From contig JAGPFK010000084.1 of assembly GCA_018056585.1 (NCBI GenBank), positions 1 through 6,771 of the forward strand: 6,771 nt of DNA, in the 5' to 3' direction. The stretch comes from Clostridia bacterium (GTDB lineage Bacteria > Bacillota > Clostridia > Saccharofermentanales > UBA5734). Positions 1-6,027 of the stretch are shown here, piece after piece; position 1 is the stretch's first letter, and every line of letters starts with the position of its first letter. Under the pieces are notes generated by a model. It worked only from the letters and a program-made list of their open reading frames with translations. It was not told where the DNA came from and did no database searches. The position numbers were made by a program, and so were the translations under genes.

Positions 1-487
1 CTACTTGAGTTTGAGCAGCACGCGTTACAGGCAGCAGGATAACGACCCGTTCGTCGGCCAGCTGCATGCTATCTTTATCCCCACTGACAATCATAACGGG
101 CATTTCCCGGGACCCCATCCGTGATAAGGTTCCAATCAGATCATCGGCCTCAAATCCCGGCTTTTCGATGCACTTGACACCCATGGCTTCCAAAAGTTCT
201 TTAAGCAGCGGTATTTGAATGGCCAGTTCATCGGGCGTGGGTTTTCTGGTGCCCTTGTATGCATCAAACAATTGATGACGAAAGGTTTCTTCCTTGCAAT
301 CGAAGGCAACGGCTACGTGAGTCGGCTTTTGTTCTTCAATCAGTTTCAAGTAAATGTTCAAGAACGTAAACAAAGCGCCTGTGGGTGTGCCATCAGGTGC
401 TGTCAGATTCTGCCGGCCATAAAGGCCATAAAAAGCACGATTGATTAAGCTATTGCCATCAATAATTAAAAATTTTTCTTCAGACAA
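1..487 (-). CDS. polA: DNA polymerase I, N-terminal 5'-3' exonuclease part (partial)
   Basis: This is the N-terminal 162 residues of DNA polymerase I, which removes RNA primers and fills gaps in replication and repair; the rest lies beyond the left edge. The visible part is the flap-endonuclease (5'-3' exonuclease) domain. Metal-binding acidic residues are all present: D10 in LIIDGNS, D63 in AFD, E113/D115/D116 in FEADD and D137/D139 in GDKD. The helical arch region with YKGTRKPTP (residues 77-85) also fits. No ATG lies in frame; the chosen start is TTG at 487-485, giving MSEEKFLIIDGNS, the usual clostridial N-terminus. A GGGG at 497-500, inside the end of the upstream gene, is the likely ribosome binding site. 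A second in-frame TTG at 502-500 has no such site. The gene starts 4 bases after the anti-sigma stop, so it is probably co-transcribed and translationally coupled. A stand-alone exonuclease cannot be excluded because the polymerase domain is not visible. Confidence 0.9.
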   Translation of the reverse strand, partial: MSEEKFLIIDGNSLINRAFYGLYGRQNLTAPDGTPTGALFTFLNIYLKLIEEQKPTHVAVAFDCKEETFRHQLFDAYKGTRKPTPDELAIQIPLLKELLEAMGVKCIEKPGFEADDLIGTLSRMGSREMPVMIVSGDKDSMQLADERVVILLPVTRAAQTQV

Positions 488-491
488 ATCA

Positions 492-1466
492 TCACGCCCC
501 AATCAGAATTAAGATCCAGGTTAAGTCGTCATCGATCGGTTCGCAAAAAACGCGGTCAAACAAGCCGGGTTCGACGCTTTCCAACCGACTCAATAACTCG
601 ACACTCCTGATTATCTCAATCTTGATTGGGTTCTGGCAAGTCTTCAATGCGGAACGCAGTTGTTTTTCGTTCTTTTCAGCATTTTCGGGATCATATGCAG
701 CCAGAATAATGGCCTGGCTTTTATCTTTCACATTTGTGATGATACGCAGTTTTTCAGCTTCATTCAAAACGTCAAGCAAAATCTGACCTGTTGTGTTCAG
801 CTGCCGATTGGAAGAAAGAAAATAATTTGAGGCTGTCATGTCCTGTGATTTTGTTTCATTGACGGATTCATCCGATTCGTTTGCAGGCATCGTCTCGCTT
901 TTTCTATTCGTCTCAAAAAAACAGCTCATGGCGTCTATATCCGCCAGCGACCCTTTATAAACAGACCAGGCATATAAAACAGTGGTTTGCTCATTTAATA
1001 TCTCTTGAGTGAGGCCAGCCTGACTCGTGACCGATGATTTCTCCTGATCGGCGATCTCGTTCCCTGCACTTTGACTGCCCTTTTGTTCCTGCCATCTGGT
1101 GAATAAGGCAGGTAATATCCAAATCACAAGCAAAATGGCTGCCGCAAAACTGGCCGCCTGGAGCCAATAACTGCGGCGCCTGATTTCACCTTTTTGATTT
1201 TTACTTTCAGACAGATCGCTCGACATAGCTTCCTGAATCTGCTGTTTGATTCGGAGTAGAGTCTGTTCGTCTGCCACCGCATCCGGATTTTCACTCAGGC
1301 CGCTTTCTTCTATCAAAGAAAGCCATTTTTCTTGCATCTTGATTTTTTCCTGACAGGATCTGCATTCCTTCAGATGCGTTTCTACCGCCATCCGCTCTTC
1401 ATCCTTCAGGTTATGATCAAGGTAATCGACCAGAAGCGATACATCCATATGACATTTTTTCGCCAT
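492..1466 (-). CDS. Zinc-finger transmembrane anti-sigma factor
   Basis: A 324-residue protein that probably holds the ECF sigma factor encoded just upstream inactive at the membrane. The N-terminus has the zinc-finger anti-sigma (zf-HC2) signature: C5-H6, then H31-x3-C35-x2-C38, the HxxxCxxC zinc site of RsiW-type proteins. One membrane segment spans about residues 101-122, preceded by a basic RRR stop, so the finger is cytoplasmic and about 200 residues lie outside. The outer part is polar and rich in Glu, Ser and Asn, and I do not recognise a sensor domain in it. It ends in an odd hydrophobic tail (LTWILILIGA) after an acidic stretch. Start: ATG with AGGAGG at 1479-1474, spaced 7 bases. 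It begins 25 bases after the sigma gene, in the usual sigma-then-anti-sigma order. The stimulus is unknown; by analogy with RsiW, regulated proteolysis may release the sigma factor (inference). Confidence 0.88.
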   Translation of the reverse strand: MAKKCHMDVSLLVDYLDHNLKDEERMAVETHLKECRSCQEKIKMQEKWLSLIEESGLSENPDAVADEQTLLRIKQQIQEAMSSDLSESKNQKGEIRRRSYWLQAASFAAAILLVIWILPALFTRWQEQKGSQSAGNEIADQEKSSVTSQAGLTQEILNEQTTVLYAWSVYKGSLADIDAMSCFFETNRKSETMPANESDESVNETKSQDMTASNYFLSSNRQLNTTGQILLDVLNEAEKLRIITNVKDKSQAIILAAYDPENAEKNEKQLRSALKTCQNPIKIEIIRSVELLSRLESVEPGLFDRVFCEPIDDDLTWILILIGA

Positions 1467-1473
1467 GGTGCTA

Positions 1474-1479
1474 CCTCCT
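1474..1479 (-). promoter_or_regulatory. Ribosome binding site of the anti-sigma gene
   Basis: Perfect AGGAGG on the minus strand, 7 bases ahead of the ATG at 1466. It fixes the anti-sigma start and is much stronger than the site of the sigma gene (AAGGGG before a GTG). The sequence therefore predicts efficient translation of the anti-sigma factor, as expected for a protein that must at least match its partner. Confidence 0.8.
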
Positions 1480-1491
1480 GTTTCTCATCAT

Positions 1492-2130
1492 TCATCTGTT
1501 AGACGCCGGTTTAGTCTTTTTTGTTCCGCTCAGATTTTTCTCTCTTTTGCTGATACGTTCCATAAGCTGCTGACGGGCACGGGAAAGACGGGATTTGACC
1601 GTTCCTTCGGACAAATGCAATAAATCAGCAAGCTCACGATAACTGAGCCCTTCGAGATCGCGCAAAATAATGATCTCACGCATGGGCGGAGGTAACGACA
1701 AGATCTCTTCGCGAATCATCTGGCGAACTTCTCTTTTTTCGGCCTGTTCATCCGGTAACGGTGCATGGTCGGCATATTGCGGCGTGATCTGGCCTTCTTC
1801 GGTCTTGATTTCCTCATGAATGGATATCGTTCGGGAACGGGCCGATTTACGCCGATAGTCCAGGCATGTGTTTACAGCAATCCGATACAGCCAGGTATAA
1901 AATGACGCAAGATAATTATAACTGCCAATAGACCGATAAGCTTTGATGAAGGTTTCCTGAACGCAATCTTCAGCATCCTGCCTGTTTCCCACATGGTTGT
2001 AACAAACACTGTAGAGGCGGCCGGCATACTGCGTCACCAATTCAGAAAACGCTTCGGGATCGCCCGCTTGCGCTCTTTCAACAAAAGAGCGCTCCAAATT
2101 TTGCCGTTTTTGATTTTGGTTTTCAGTCAC
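1492..2130 (-). CDS. ECF-type RNA polymerase sigma factor (sigma-70 family)
   Basis: A 212-residue group 4 (extracytoplasmic function) sigma factor, close in layout to SigW/RpoE proteins. Region 2, for core RNA polymerase and -10 binding, spans about residues 28-95 and shows the typical run DAEDCVQETFIKAYRSI followed by FYTWLYRIAVNTCLDYRRK. Region 4, the -35-binding helix-turn-helix, spans about residues 142-192 with LPPPMREIIILRDLEGLSY and LSEGTVKSRLSRAR. Regions 1 and 3 of housekeeping sigma factors are missing, as expected. The start is GTG at 2130-2128, with an AAGGGG-type site a few bases upstream. It lies 30 bases after the transporter gene and 25 bases before its likely anti-sigma factor. 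No autoregulated ECF promoter is apparent in the 30-base gap, so expression probably comes from the promoter ahead of the transporter gene or from a promoter inside it. Confidence 0.93.
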   Translation of the reverse strand: MTENQNQKRQNLERSFVERAQAGDPEAFSELVTQYAGRLYSVCYNHVGNRQDAEDCVQETFIKAYRSIGSYNYLASFYTWLYRIAVNTCLDYRRKSARSRTISIHEEIKTEEGQITPQYADHAPLPDEQAEKREVRQMIREEILSLPPPMREIIILRDLEGLSYRELADLLHLSEGTVKSRLSRARQQLMERISKREKNLSGTKKTKPASNR

Positions 2131-2160
2131 GGTACCCCTTCTGACCCAAAGGTCTTTAAA

Positions 2161-2649
2161 TCAGATTTTGATTTTACGAGCCAGCGGTGCAATCGCAAGA
2201 CCGGTGGCAATGCCGGCCAATCCTTGTAAAGTATTAAAAATCAATGATCCCGATGCGGCTGCAAGACCATACATGATGATTTCGGCAACAAAATAGCCGC
2301 CAACCATGATGGCTTCGCAAACAGCGAATAAGAGCAATTGCCATCCCCACTTTAAGTCCGGCTTTTTTGAGAAGACGGTCCCGGAAATAAAGCCCATAAG
2401 GCCTTTGATGATCAGCGTCGGTATCATGTAATGGGGGAATCCGGCTAAAAGATCGGCCAGGACAGAACCGATAGCGGCACAGATGGCCGCAAAAGGCCCT
2501 AAAACAATGGATGTTGCAAAGATAGCGCCGTCACCAAAATTAACATAGCCATAACCACCCGGGATTGGAAATTTGATGATGTACGTTGAAAGCAGAATAA
2601 CCGCTGATAAAATGCCACCGTAAGTTATGGCTCTGATTTTACTTTTCAC
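2161..2649 (-). CDS. ECF transporter S component (substrate-binding membrane subunit)
   Basis: A 162-residue, very hydrophobic protein, the usual size for the vitamin-binding S subunit of energy-coupling factor importers. The stretch GYVNFGD (residues 34-40), followed by a GPFAA turn, a GSVLADLLAGF motif and a LIIKGLMGF helix, resembles the PF07155-type S components; about six membrane helices fit. The substrate cannot be told from sequence (riboflavin, hydroxymethylpyrimidine and others occur in relatives). No ATPase or EcfT gene is in the window, so it would have to share an energising module encoded elsewhere. Start: GTG at 2649-2647, with AAGGAG at 2663-2658 and 8-base spacing. An upstream in-frame ATG at 2697 would add 16 residues, but it sits ahead of a TATAAT -10 element and lacks a ribosome binding site, so I reject it. 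It heads the operon with the sigma, anti-sigma and polA genes. Confidence 0.85.
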   Translation of the reverse strand: MKSKIRAITYGGILSAVILLSTYIIKFPIPGGYGYVNFGDGAIFATSIVLGPFAAICAAIGSVLADLLAGFPHYMIPTLIIKGLMGFISGTVFSKKPDLKWGWQLLLFAVCEAIMVGGYFVAEIIMYGLAAASGSLIFNTLQGLAGIATGLAIAPLARKIKI

Positions 2650-2657
2650 GCTTGTTG

Positions 2658-2663
2658 CTCCTT
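2658..2663 (-). promoter_or_regulatory. Ribosome binding site deciding the S-component start
   Basis: AAGGAG on the minus strand, 8 bases before GTG at 2649. It supports the GTG over the longer ATG-initiated reading frame, which has no purine-rich site ahead of it. Confidence 0.75.
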
Positions 2664-2685
2664 CATTCTGCAAATAATTGCCCCC

Positions 2686-2714
2686 ATTATATAACAAATG
2701 ACGCGGCCTGAACA
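2686..2714 (-). promoter_or_regulatory. Promoter of the S component-sigma-anti-sigma-polA operon
   Basis: A perfect TATAAT -10 box lies at 2691-2686 on the minus strand. At 17-base spacing the -35 position (2714-2709) reads TGTTCA, only a weak match to TTGACA. A TGT just upstream of an overlapping TATATA could act as an extended -10. Predicted transcription start is near 2679, leaving a leader of about 30 bases before the GTG start, too short for a riboswitch. The weak -35 overlaps a short palindrome (2703-2719), so control by a bound protein is possible. Confidence 0.6.
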
Positions 2715-2719
2715 GCCGC
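2703..2719. repeat. Inverted repeat in the divergent promoter region
   Basis: GCGGC at 2703-2707 and GCCGC at 2715-2719 form perfect 5-base arms around a 7-base centre, over the weak -35 of the leftward promoter. It lies upstream of both predicted transcription starts (about 2679 leftward, about 2786 rightward), so it would act as DNA rather than as an RNA hairpin. It is a candidate operator, but the arms are short and chance occurrence is possible. Confidence 0.35.
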
Positions 2720-2750
2720 TTTCATCTCCCTTTACCCAAAAAGACATCCA

Positions 2751-2779
2751 TTGCAAATTTGATTTTTTCACTGTATAGT
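2751..2779 (+). promoter_or_regulatory. Promoter of the MBOAT-DHHW operon
   Basis: TTGCAA at 2751-2756 and TATAGT at 2774-2779, separated by exactly 17 bases, make a good sigma-A-type promoter. A TG directly precedes the -10. Predicted start is near 2786, giving a leader of about 75-80 bases. It fires away from the S-component promoter; the two -35 elements lie about 36 bases apart. Confidence 0.6.
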
Positions 2780-2812
2780 TGTTCTGGGCTACCTGTACAG
2801 CAGATGAAAAAT

Positions 2813-2847
2813 GAGATGAAGCAATCAGCCCGCCTTGAATTCATCTC
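2813..2847 (+). promoter_or_regulatory. Leader hairpin just before the MBOAT ribosome binding site
   Basis: GAGATGAA at 2813-2820 is perfectly complementary to TTCATCTC at 2840-2847, with a 19-base loop. In the predicted mRNA this 8-base-pair stem ends immediately before the AAAAAGGGG ribosome binding site (2848-2855). It might tune translation or protect the mRNA. There is no U-tract, so it is not a terminator. No known riboswitch class is recognised. Confidence 0.4.
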
Positions 2848-2868
2848 AAAAAGGGGTTTTTGCGGTCC

Positions 2869-4281
2869 ATGGTTTTTTCCAGTTTGGTTTTCCTCTACGC
2901 TTTTTTGCCGGCCTGCTTGTTATGCTATATGGCTGCCGGAAGCATGCGGGCCCGAAATCTTGTTTTGCTTGGCTTTTCACTTTTTTTCTATGCCTGGGGC
3001 GAACCCGTCTATGTTCTTTTGATGATCGCCACCGGCTTGTTCATTTATTATATTGGTCTTCAGATTGAACGTTATCGAAATACAAAACGCGCTCAGTTTT
3101 TCCTGACCGTCGGTGTCGTTGCGGCGCTTTCATCATTGGCTATTTTCAAGTATCTGGGATTTTTTGTAGAAAACGTCAATGCTCTGACCGGCCTTCAATT
3201 GCCTGTCCCCGCGCTCACACTGCCCATTGGCATCTCCTTTTATACCTTTCAGATTCTCACCTATGCCATTGACTTGTATCGCGGGAATACAAAGGTTCAA
3301 CGTTCACCGGCAAATTTCTTGCTTTATGTATCTCTTTTTCCGCAATTGATCGCTGGCCCGATTGTTCGTTATGAAGATGTCGCCGAGCAAATCGATCATC
3401 GAACTCTCACCTGGAGTGGATTTTCATACGGTTTGAGCCGTTTCATGATTGGGCTTGGAAAAAAAGTTCTGATAGCCAACTATGCAGGACAGCTTGTCGC
3501 AAACACACTCGAGGCCGGTTTGTCTTCGATCAGCGTTCTTGAGGCCTGGATCGGTATTCTGGCCTTCTCTCTTCAGATTTATTTTGATTTTTCGGGTTAT
3601 TCCGATATGGCCATCGGCCTTGGCCACATCTTTGGTTTTAAGTTCAAAGAAAATTTCGATTACCCCTACATTTCCACTTCCATCACCGAATTCTGGCGTC
3701 GCTGGCATATTTCACTCAGCAGTTTTTTTAGAGATTATGTCTACATCCCATTGGGGGGCAATCGGCATCACCAAATACGAAATATGCTGATTGTTTGGGC
3801 TCTGACCGGACTCTGGCATGGAGCCAGTTGGAATTTTGTCATCTGGGGTTTATATTTCTTTTGTCTTCTTTTCATTGAAAAAAAGTTTCTTCTGCAAGCC
3901 TTAAAAAAAGGACCGGCTGTTTTCGGGCATATCTACACGTTGTTTGCCGTCTTGTTAGGCTGGGTCTTCTTCTATTTTACCGACGCGGGCAGCATCTTCC
4001 ATATGTTGAGACTTATGTTTGGGTTTTCCGGCCAATCCGCTGTGAATATTCAGGGGCTGCTGCTTTTACGAGAAAACATCTTATTTTTTGCGATCGCTTG
4101 TTTTGCGGCAACCCCGTTTGCTGCGCAATGGAGCCGCAAACTCATTGAACGGTATAGACGTTTTGAAAGGCATACCGCTCTGACGACTGCCGTTGTCTGC
4201 ATGAATGTCTTGTTATTGTTTTTATGCACAGCGGCTCTCGTTGGTTCAACCTACAATCCATTTTTGTATTTTCGCTTTTAG
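2869..4281 (+). CDS. MBOAT-family membrane O-acyltransferase (AlgI/DltB type)
   Basis: A 470-residue multi-pass membrane protein of the membrane-bound O-acyltransferase family. Relatives such as AlgI, PatA and DltB carry acyl groups across the membrane for attachment to alginate, peptidoglycan or teichoic acid. Both family histidines are visible: H280 in FWRRWHISLSSFFRDY and the catalytic H317 in GLWHGASWNF. The conserved DFSGYSDMAIGLG and VYIPLGGNR blocks are also present. ATG at 2869 gives MVFSSLVFLYAFLP, the usual family N-terminus, but its AAGGGG site is 13 bases away. A TTG at 2860 is only 4 bases from that site and would add three residues, so the start is not settled. It is followed after 11 bases by a DHHW protein, the expected partner gene. 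The polymer acylated is not known, and no glycan synthesis or teichoic-acid gene lies in the window. Confidence 0.93.
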   Translation: MVFSSLVFLYAFLPACLLCYMAAGSMRARNLVLLGFSLFFYAWGEPVYVLLMIATGLFIYYIGLQIERYRNTKRAQFFLTVGVVAALSSLAIFKYLGFFVENVNALTGLQLPVPALTLPIGISFYTFQILTYAIDLYRGNTKVQRSPANFLLYVSLFPQLIAGPIVRYEDVAEQIDHRTLTWSGFSYGLSRFMIGLGKKVLIANYAGQLVANTLEAGLSSISVLEAWIGILAFSLQIYFDFSGYSDMAIGLGHIFGFKFKENFDYPYISTSITEFWRRWHISLSSFFRDYVYIPLGGNRHHQIRNMLIVWALTGLWHGASWNFVIWGLYFFCLLFIEKKFLLQALKKGPAVFGHIYTLFAVLLGWVFFYFTDAGSIFHMLRLMFGFSGQSAVNIQGLLLLRENILFFAIACFAATPFAAQWSRKLIERYRRFERHTALTTAVVCMNVLLLFLCTAALVGSTYNPFLYFRF

Positions 4282-4285
4282 GGGG
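4280..4285 (+). promoter_or_regulatory. Ribosome binding site of the DHHW gene overlapping the MBOAT stop
   Basis: AGGGGG begins inside the TAG stop codon of the MBOAT gene and lies 7 bases before GTG at 4293. It decides that start; a reading frame open from 4224 would begin inside the MBOAT gene. The overlap suggests translational coupling of the two proteins. Confidence 0.65.
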
Positions 4286-4292
4286 TTATTGT

Positions 4293-5681
4293 GTGAAAAA
4301 AGATCATATTGTCTTGATTGCCTTTATCCTGATCCCTCTATATCTGCTTTCTGTGATCAGTTTCTTGAGACCCGTACAGGCCGTATCCGAAGATGAAAAC
4401 AGAACGTTGAAACAAATGCCGGAGTTTAGCTGGCACGCGTTGGCAAGCGGAGAGTTTACCCGTTCATTCGAAGATTTCTATGCTGATCAGTTTCCTTTTC
4501 GTCAATTTTTTATCAATACCAATAAAAAAGTGATGGACCTCCTGAAAAAGCCTTTCGCCGGTGAAGCGGAACTCATCAAAAAACCTGACGGTGAAATCGA
4601 TTTGGGGGAAGGTGAAAAGCTGGAACCGGATCCGGATGATAAGGTGGTTTTTCCGACAGCCACGCCAACTCAAAGCAGCGAGACCACGCCCAGGCCAACT
4701 GCTCAGCCGACAAAACAGCCAACACCGACAAAATGTCCAGCCCCGTCCCCGACACCAACCGCAACCCCTGAACCGACATCTCCGCAAGTAACAGGGGCTG
4801 TGGAAAAGGTTTCCGGCGTGATTATTGTCAACGGCCGTGCCATGGAATTGTTCTATTTTAGTGAGAGCCGCAGCGAGCGCTATGTCAAGCTGGTCAATCA
4901 ATTGCAGGAAAAACTGCCGGACGTTCAGGTTTACAGCCTTGTCGCACCGACTTCTGTTGAGTTTTATTCTCCTGAAAAATATCACAGTTTATCCAGCTCA
5001 CAGCATGACGCCATTTCCAACATTTACAGCCGGCTGGATCCCGCGGTTCGCACGGTTGATGCCTACGGCGAATTGATCGCTTATTGCCAGGATTATATCT
5101 ACTTCAGGACCGATCATCACTGGACAGCTCGGGGCGCATGGTGCGCTTACAAAGCTTTTTCAAAAGAAGCGGGCTTTACTCCGTATGATTTAAAGACGTT
5201 TAAAAGCGGTGTGGTGCCAGGTGATTTTCTTGGCAGCCTTTATCGCTATACAAAAAGCGATAAACTGAAAGAAAACCCGGATTACGTTGAATATTTCCTG
5301 CCATTGGTTGAAAGCGAAGGAATCGCCTTTGATTCGACAAAAATGAATGAGGGCTATAAGATCAAGGCTGTTAGCACCACAGTGAACAGTTCAAATAAAT
5401 ATCTTGCCTTTATCCAGGGGGATAACCCAATGGTTCGCCTGACGACCAGCCTCAAAAACGGCAAAAAGATTGTCGTGCTCAAAGAATCATTTGGCAACGC
5501 CCTGGTTCCCTTTTTACTCAACCACTATGAGGAAGTCTATGTCATCGATCCGCGCAGTCTAAAAGCAGATCTCCCTCAATTTGTAAAACAAAATGGCATT
5601 CAAGAAATCCTGATTGTTAACTACGCGTTTGCCATAACCAATGAAAAGTGGCTCGATGGATTTGAAGCCATGATCAAATAA
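4293..5681 (+). CDS. DHHW-family extracytoplasmic protein, probable acyltransferase partner of the MBOAT
   Basis: A 462-residue protein with a single N-terminal membrane anchor (about residues 6-25) and a large outer domain. The early block SEDENRTLKQMPEF and the FYADQFPFR motif are typical of DHHW/AlgJ-like proteins. The name-giving DHHW is at residues 274-277, and a late KESFGNALVPFL has Ser399 in the position of the SGNH-type nucleophile. With D274 and H276 this could form a catalytic set, by analogy with AlgJ/AlgX acetyltransferases (inference). Residues about 121-164 form a Pro/Thr-rich spacer between the membrane-proximal part and the catalytic part, which is unusual for the family. Three cysteines (148, 265, 284) lie outside the membrane, the first in the spacer. 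Start: GTG with AGGGGG 7 bases upstream, coupled to the MBOAT stop. The gene ends 25 bases before a strong terminator. Likely job: transfer of acyl groups, delivered by the MBOAT protein, to a surface polymer. Confidence 0.88.
   Translation: MKKDHIVLIAFILIPLYLLSVISFLRPVQAVSEDENRTLKQMPEFSWHALASGEFTRSFEDFYADQFPFRQFFINTNKKVMDLLKKPFAGEAELIKKPDGEIDLGEGEKLEPDPDDKVVFPTATPTQSSETTPRPTAQPTKQPTPTKCPAPSPTPTATPEPTSPQVTGAVEKVSGVIIVNGRAMELFYFSESRSERYVKLVNQLQEKLPDVQVYSLVAPTSVEFYSPEKYHSLSSSQHDAISNIYSRLDPAVRTVDAYGELIAYCQDYIYFRTDHHWTARGAWCAYKAFSKEAGFTPYDLKTFKSGVVPGDFLGSLYRYTKSDKLKENPDYVEYFLPLVESEGIAFDSTKMNEGYKIKAVSTTVNSSNKYLAFIQGDNPMVRLTTSLKNGKKIVVLKESFGNALVPFLLNHYEEVYVIDPRSLKADLPQFVKQNGIQEILIVNYAFAITNEKWLDGFEAMIK
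4653..4784 (+). repeat. Pro/Thr-rich low-complexity coding repeat
   Basis: About 44 codons inside the DHHW gene are dominated by Pro and Thr (units such as PTATPT, PTAQPT, PTKQPTPT, PTPTATPEPT) with some Ser, Gln, Ala and Lys. At DNA level, CCGACAAAA occurs twice 19 bases apart, which fits repeat expansion by slippage. Such linkers are usually extended and may be O-glycosylated or cross the cell wall. Copy number may vary between strains. Confidence 0.8.
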
Positions 5682-5706
5682 GGGCAAAATCACGTCAGCA
5701 ACTGAA

Positions 5707-5738
5707 CAAAGCGTGCCTTCAGGCACGCTTTGCTTTTC
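5707..5738 (+). terminator. Intrinsic terminator of the MBOAT-DHHW operon
   Basis: An 11-base-pair perfect stem (5707-5717 with 5722-5732, GC-rich core GCGTGCC/GGCACGC) and a TTCA loop are followed by CTTTTCT. It lies 25 bases after the DHHW stop. It also sits 37 bases beyond the stop of the convergent small gene (ends at 5769), so the stem may stop leftward transcription too, although the T-run on that side is poor. Confidence 0.88.
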
Positions 5739-5768
5739 TGTAATGGATGTCTTTCTTCAGCTCGGTGG

Positions 5769-6020
5769 TTATTTTTCTGCCCCAAAGAGGTTCAGCCGGA
5801 AGAGCATGGATTCATCATCCGGATCGTCGCAAATGATCTTGGCTTCCACAATCCGGCCCCCTTCAATCAGGTTGACAAGGCCTGCCAACTGGCTCAACTT
5901 ACTCTTTAGGTTAAAGCGATCGTTTTCATCGGTTACAAGATAGACATTCCCTTTGCAATCATCGAGTGCTTTGATAAAAGCTTTGACGTCAATATCATGC
6001 ATGCTAAATGATCTTGCCAT
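5769..6020 (-). CDS. Small conserved hypothetical protein (83 aa)
   Basis: An 83-residue soluble, acidic protein with no membrane segment or signal peptide. It starts MARSFSMHDIDVKAF, continues with DCKGNVYLVTDENDRFNLKSKLSQLAGL and ends with an acidic CDDPDDESMLFRLNLF segment. The pattern resembles short clostridial proteins that databases often label 'polya polymerase', a label I believe has no functional basis; this is recalled, not searched. The mix of predicted strand (NVYLVT) and helix (KSKLSQLAGLVNL) suggests a small alpha/beta fold. Start: ATG at 6020, with a perfect AAAGGAGG site at 6035-6028 and 7-base spacing. A longer frame from ATG at 6044 would place that site inside the coding region, so it is rejected. 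The gene is monocistronic, with its own promoter and an inverted repeat in its leader. The strong ribosome binding site predicts high expression. I assign no function. Confidence 0.8.
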   Translation of the reverse strand: MARSFSMHDIDVKAFIKALDDCKGNVYLVTDENDRFNLKSKLSQLAGLVNLIEGGRIVEAKIICDDPDDESMLFRLNLFGAEK

Positions 6021-6027
6021 GTGATAA

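Noticed and set aside
215..448. Plus-strand open frame opposite polA
   Set aside because: It is a shadow of the conserved exonuclease domain on the other strand.
2131..2160. Possible small hairpin (GACC-TTTG-GGTC) between the S component and sigma genes
   Set aside because: The stem is only four base pairs with no T-run; it is too weak for a terminator or a convincing regulatory element.
1492..2649. Reading the adjacent 'ECF' sigma and 'ECF' transporter as one named system
   Set aside because: The shared abbreviation is a coincidence (extracytoplasmic function versus energy-coupling factor); only gene order links them.
2650..2697. Longer S-component start at ATG 2697
   Set aside because: It has no ribosome binding site and lies upstream of the TATAAT at 2691-2686; the GTG at 2649 has AAGGAG at good spacing and gives a normal N-terminus.
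2786..2868. Riboswitch in the MBOAT leader
   Set aside because: The leader is under about 85 bases with one simple hairpin and no conserved riboswitch core that I can recognise.
4464..4985. Open frame of 173 codons on the minus strand inside the DHHW gene
   Set aside because: It is antisense to clear family motifs; its Arg/Cys/Trp-rich composition is the mirror of the Pro/Thr repeat, and it has no family resemblance or ribosome binding site.
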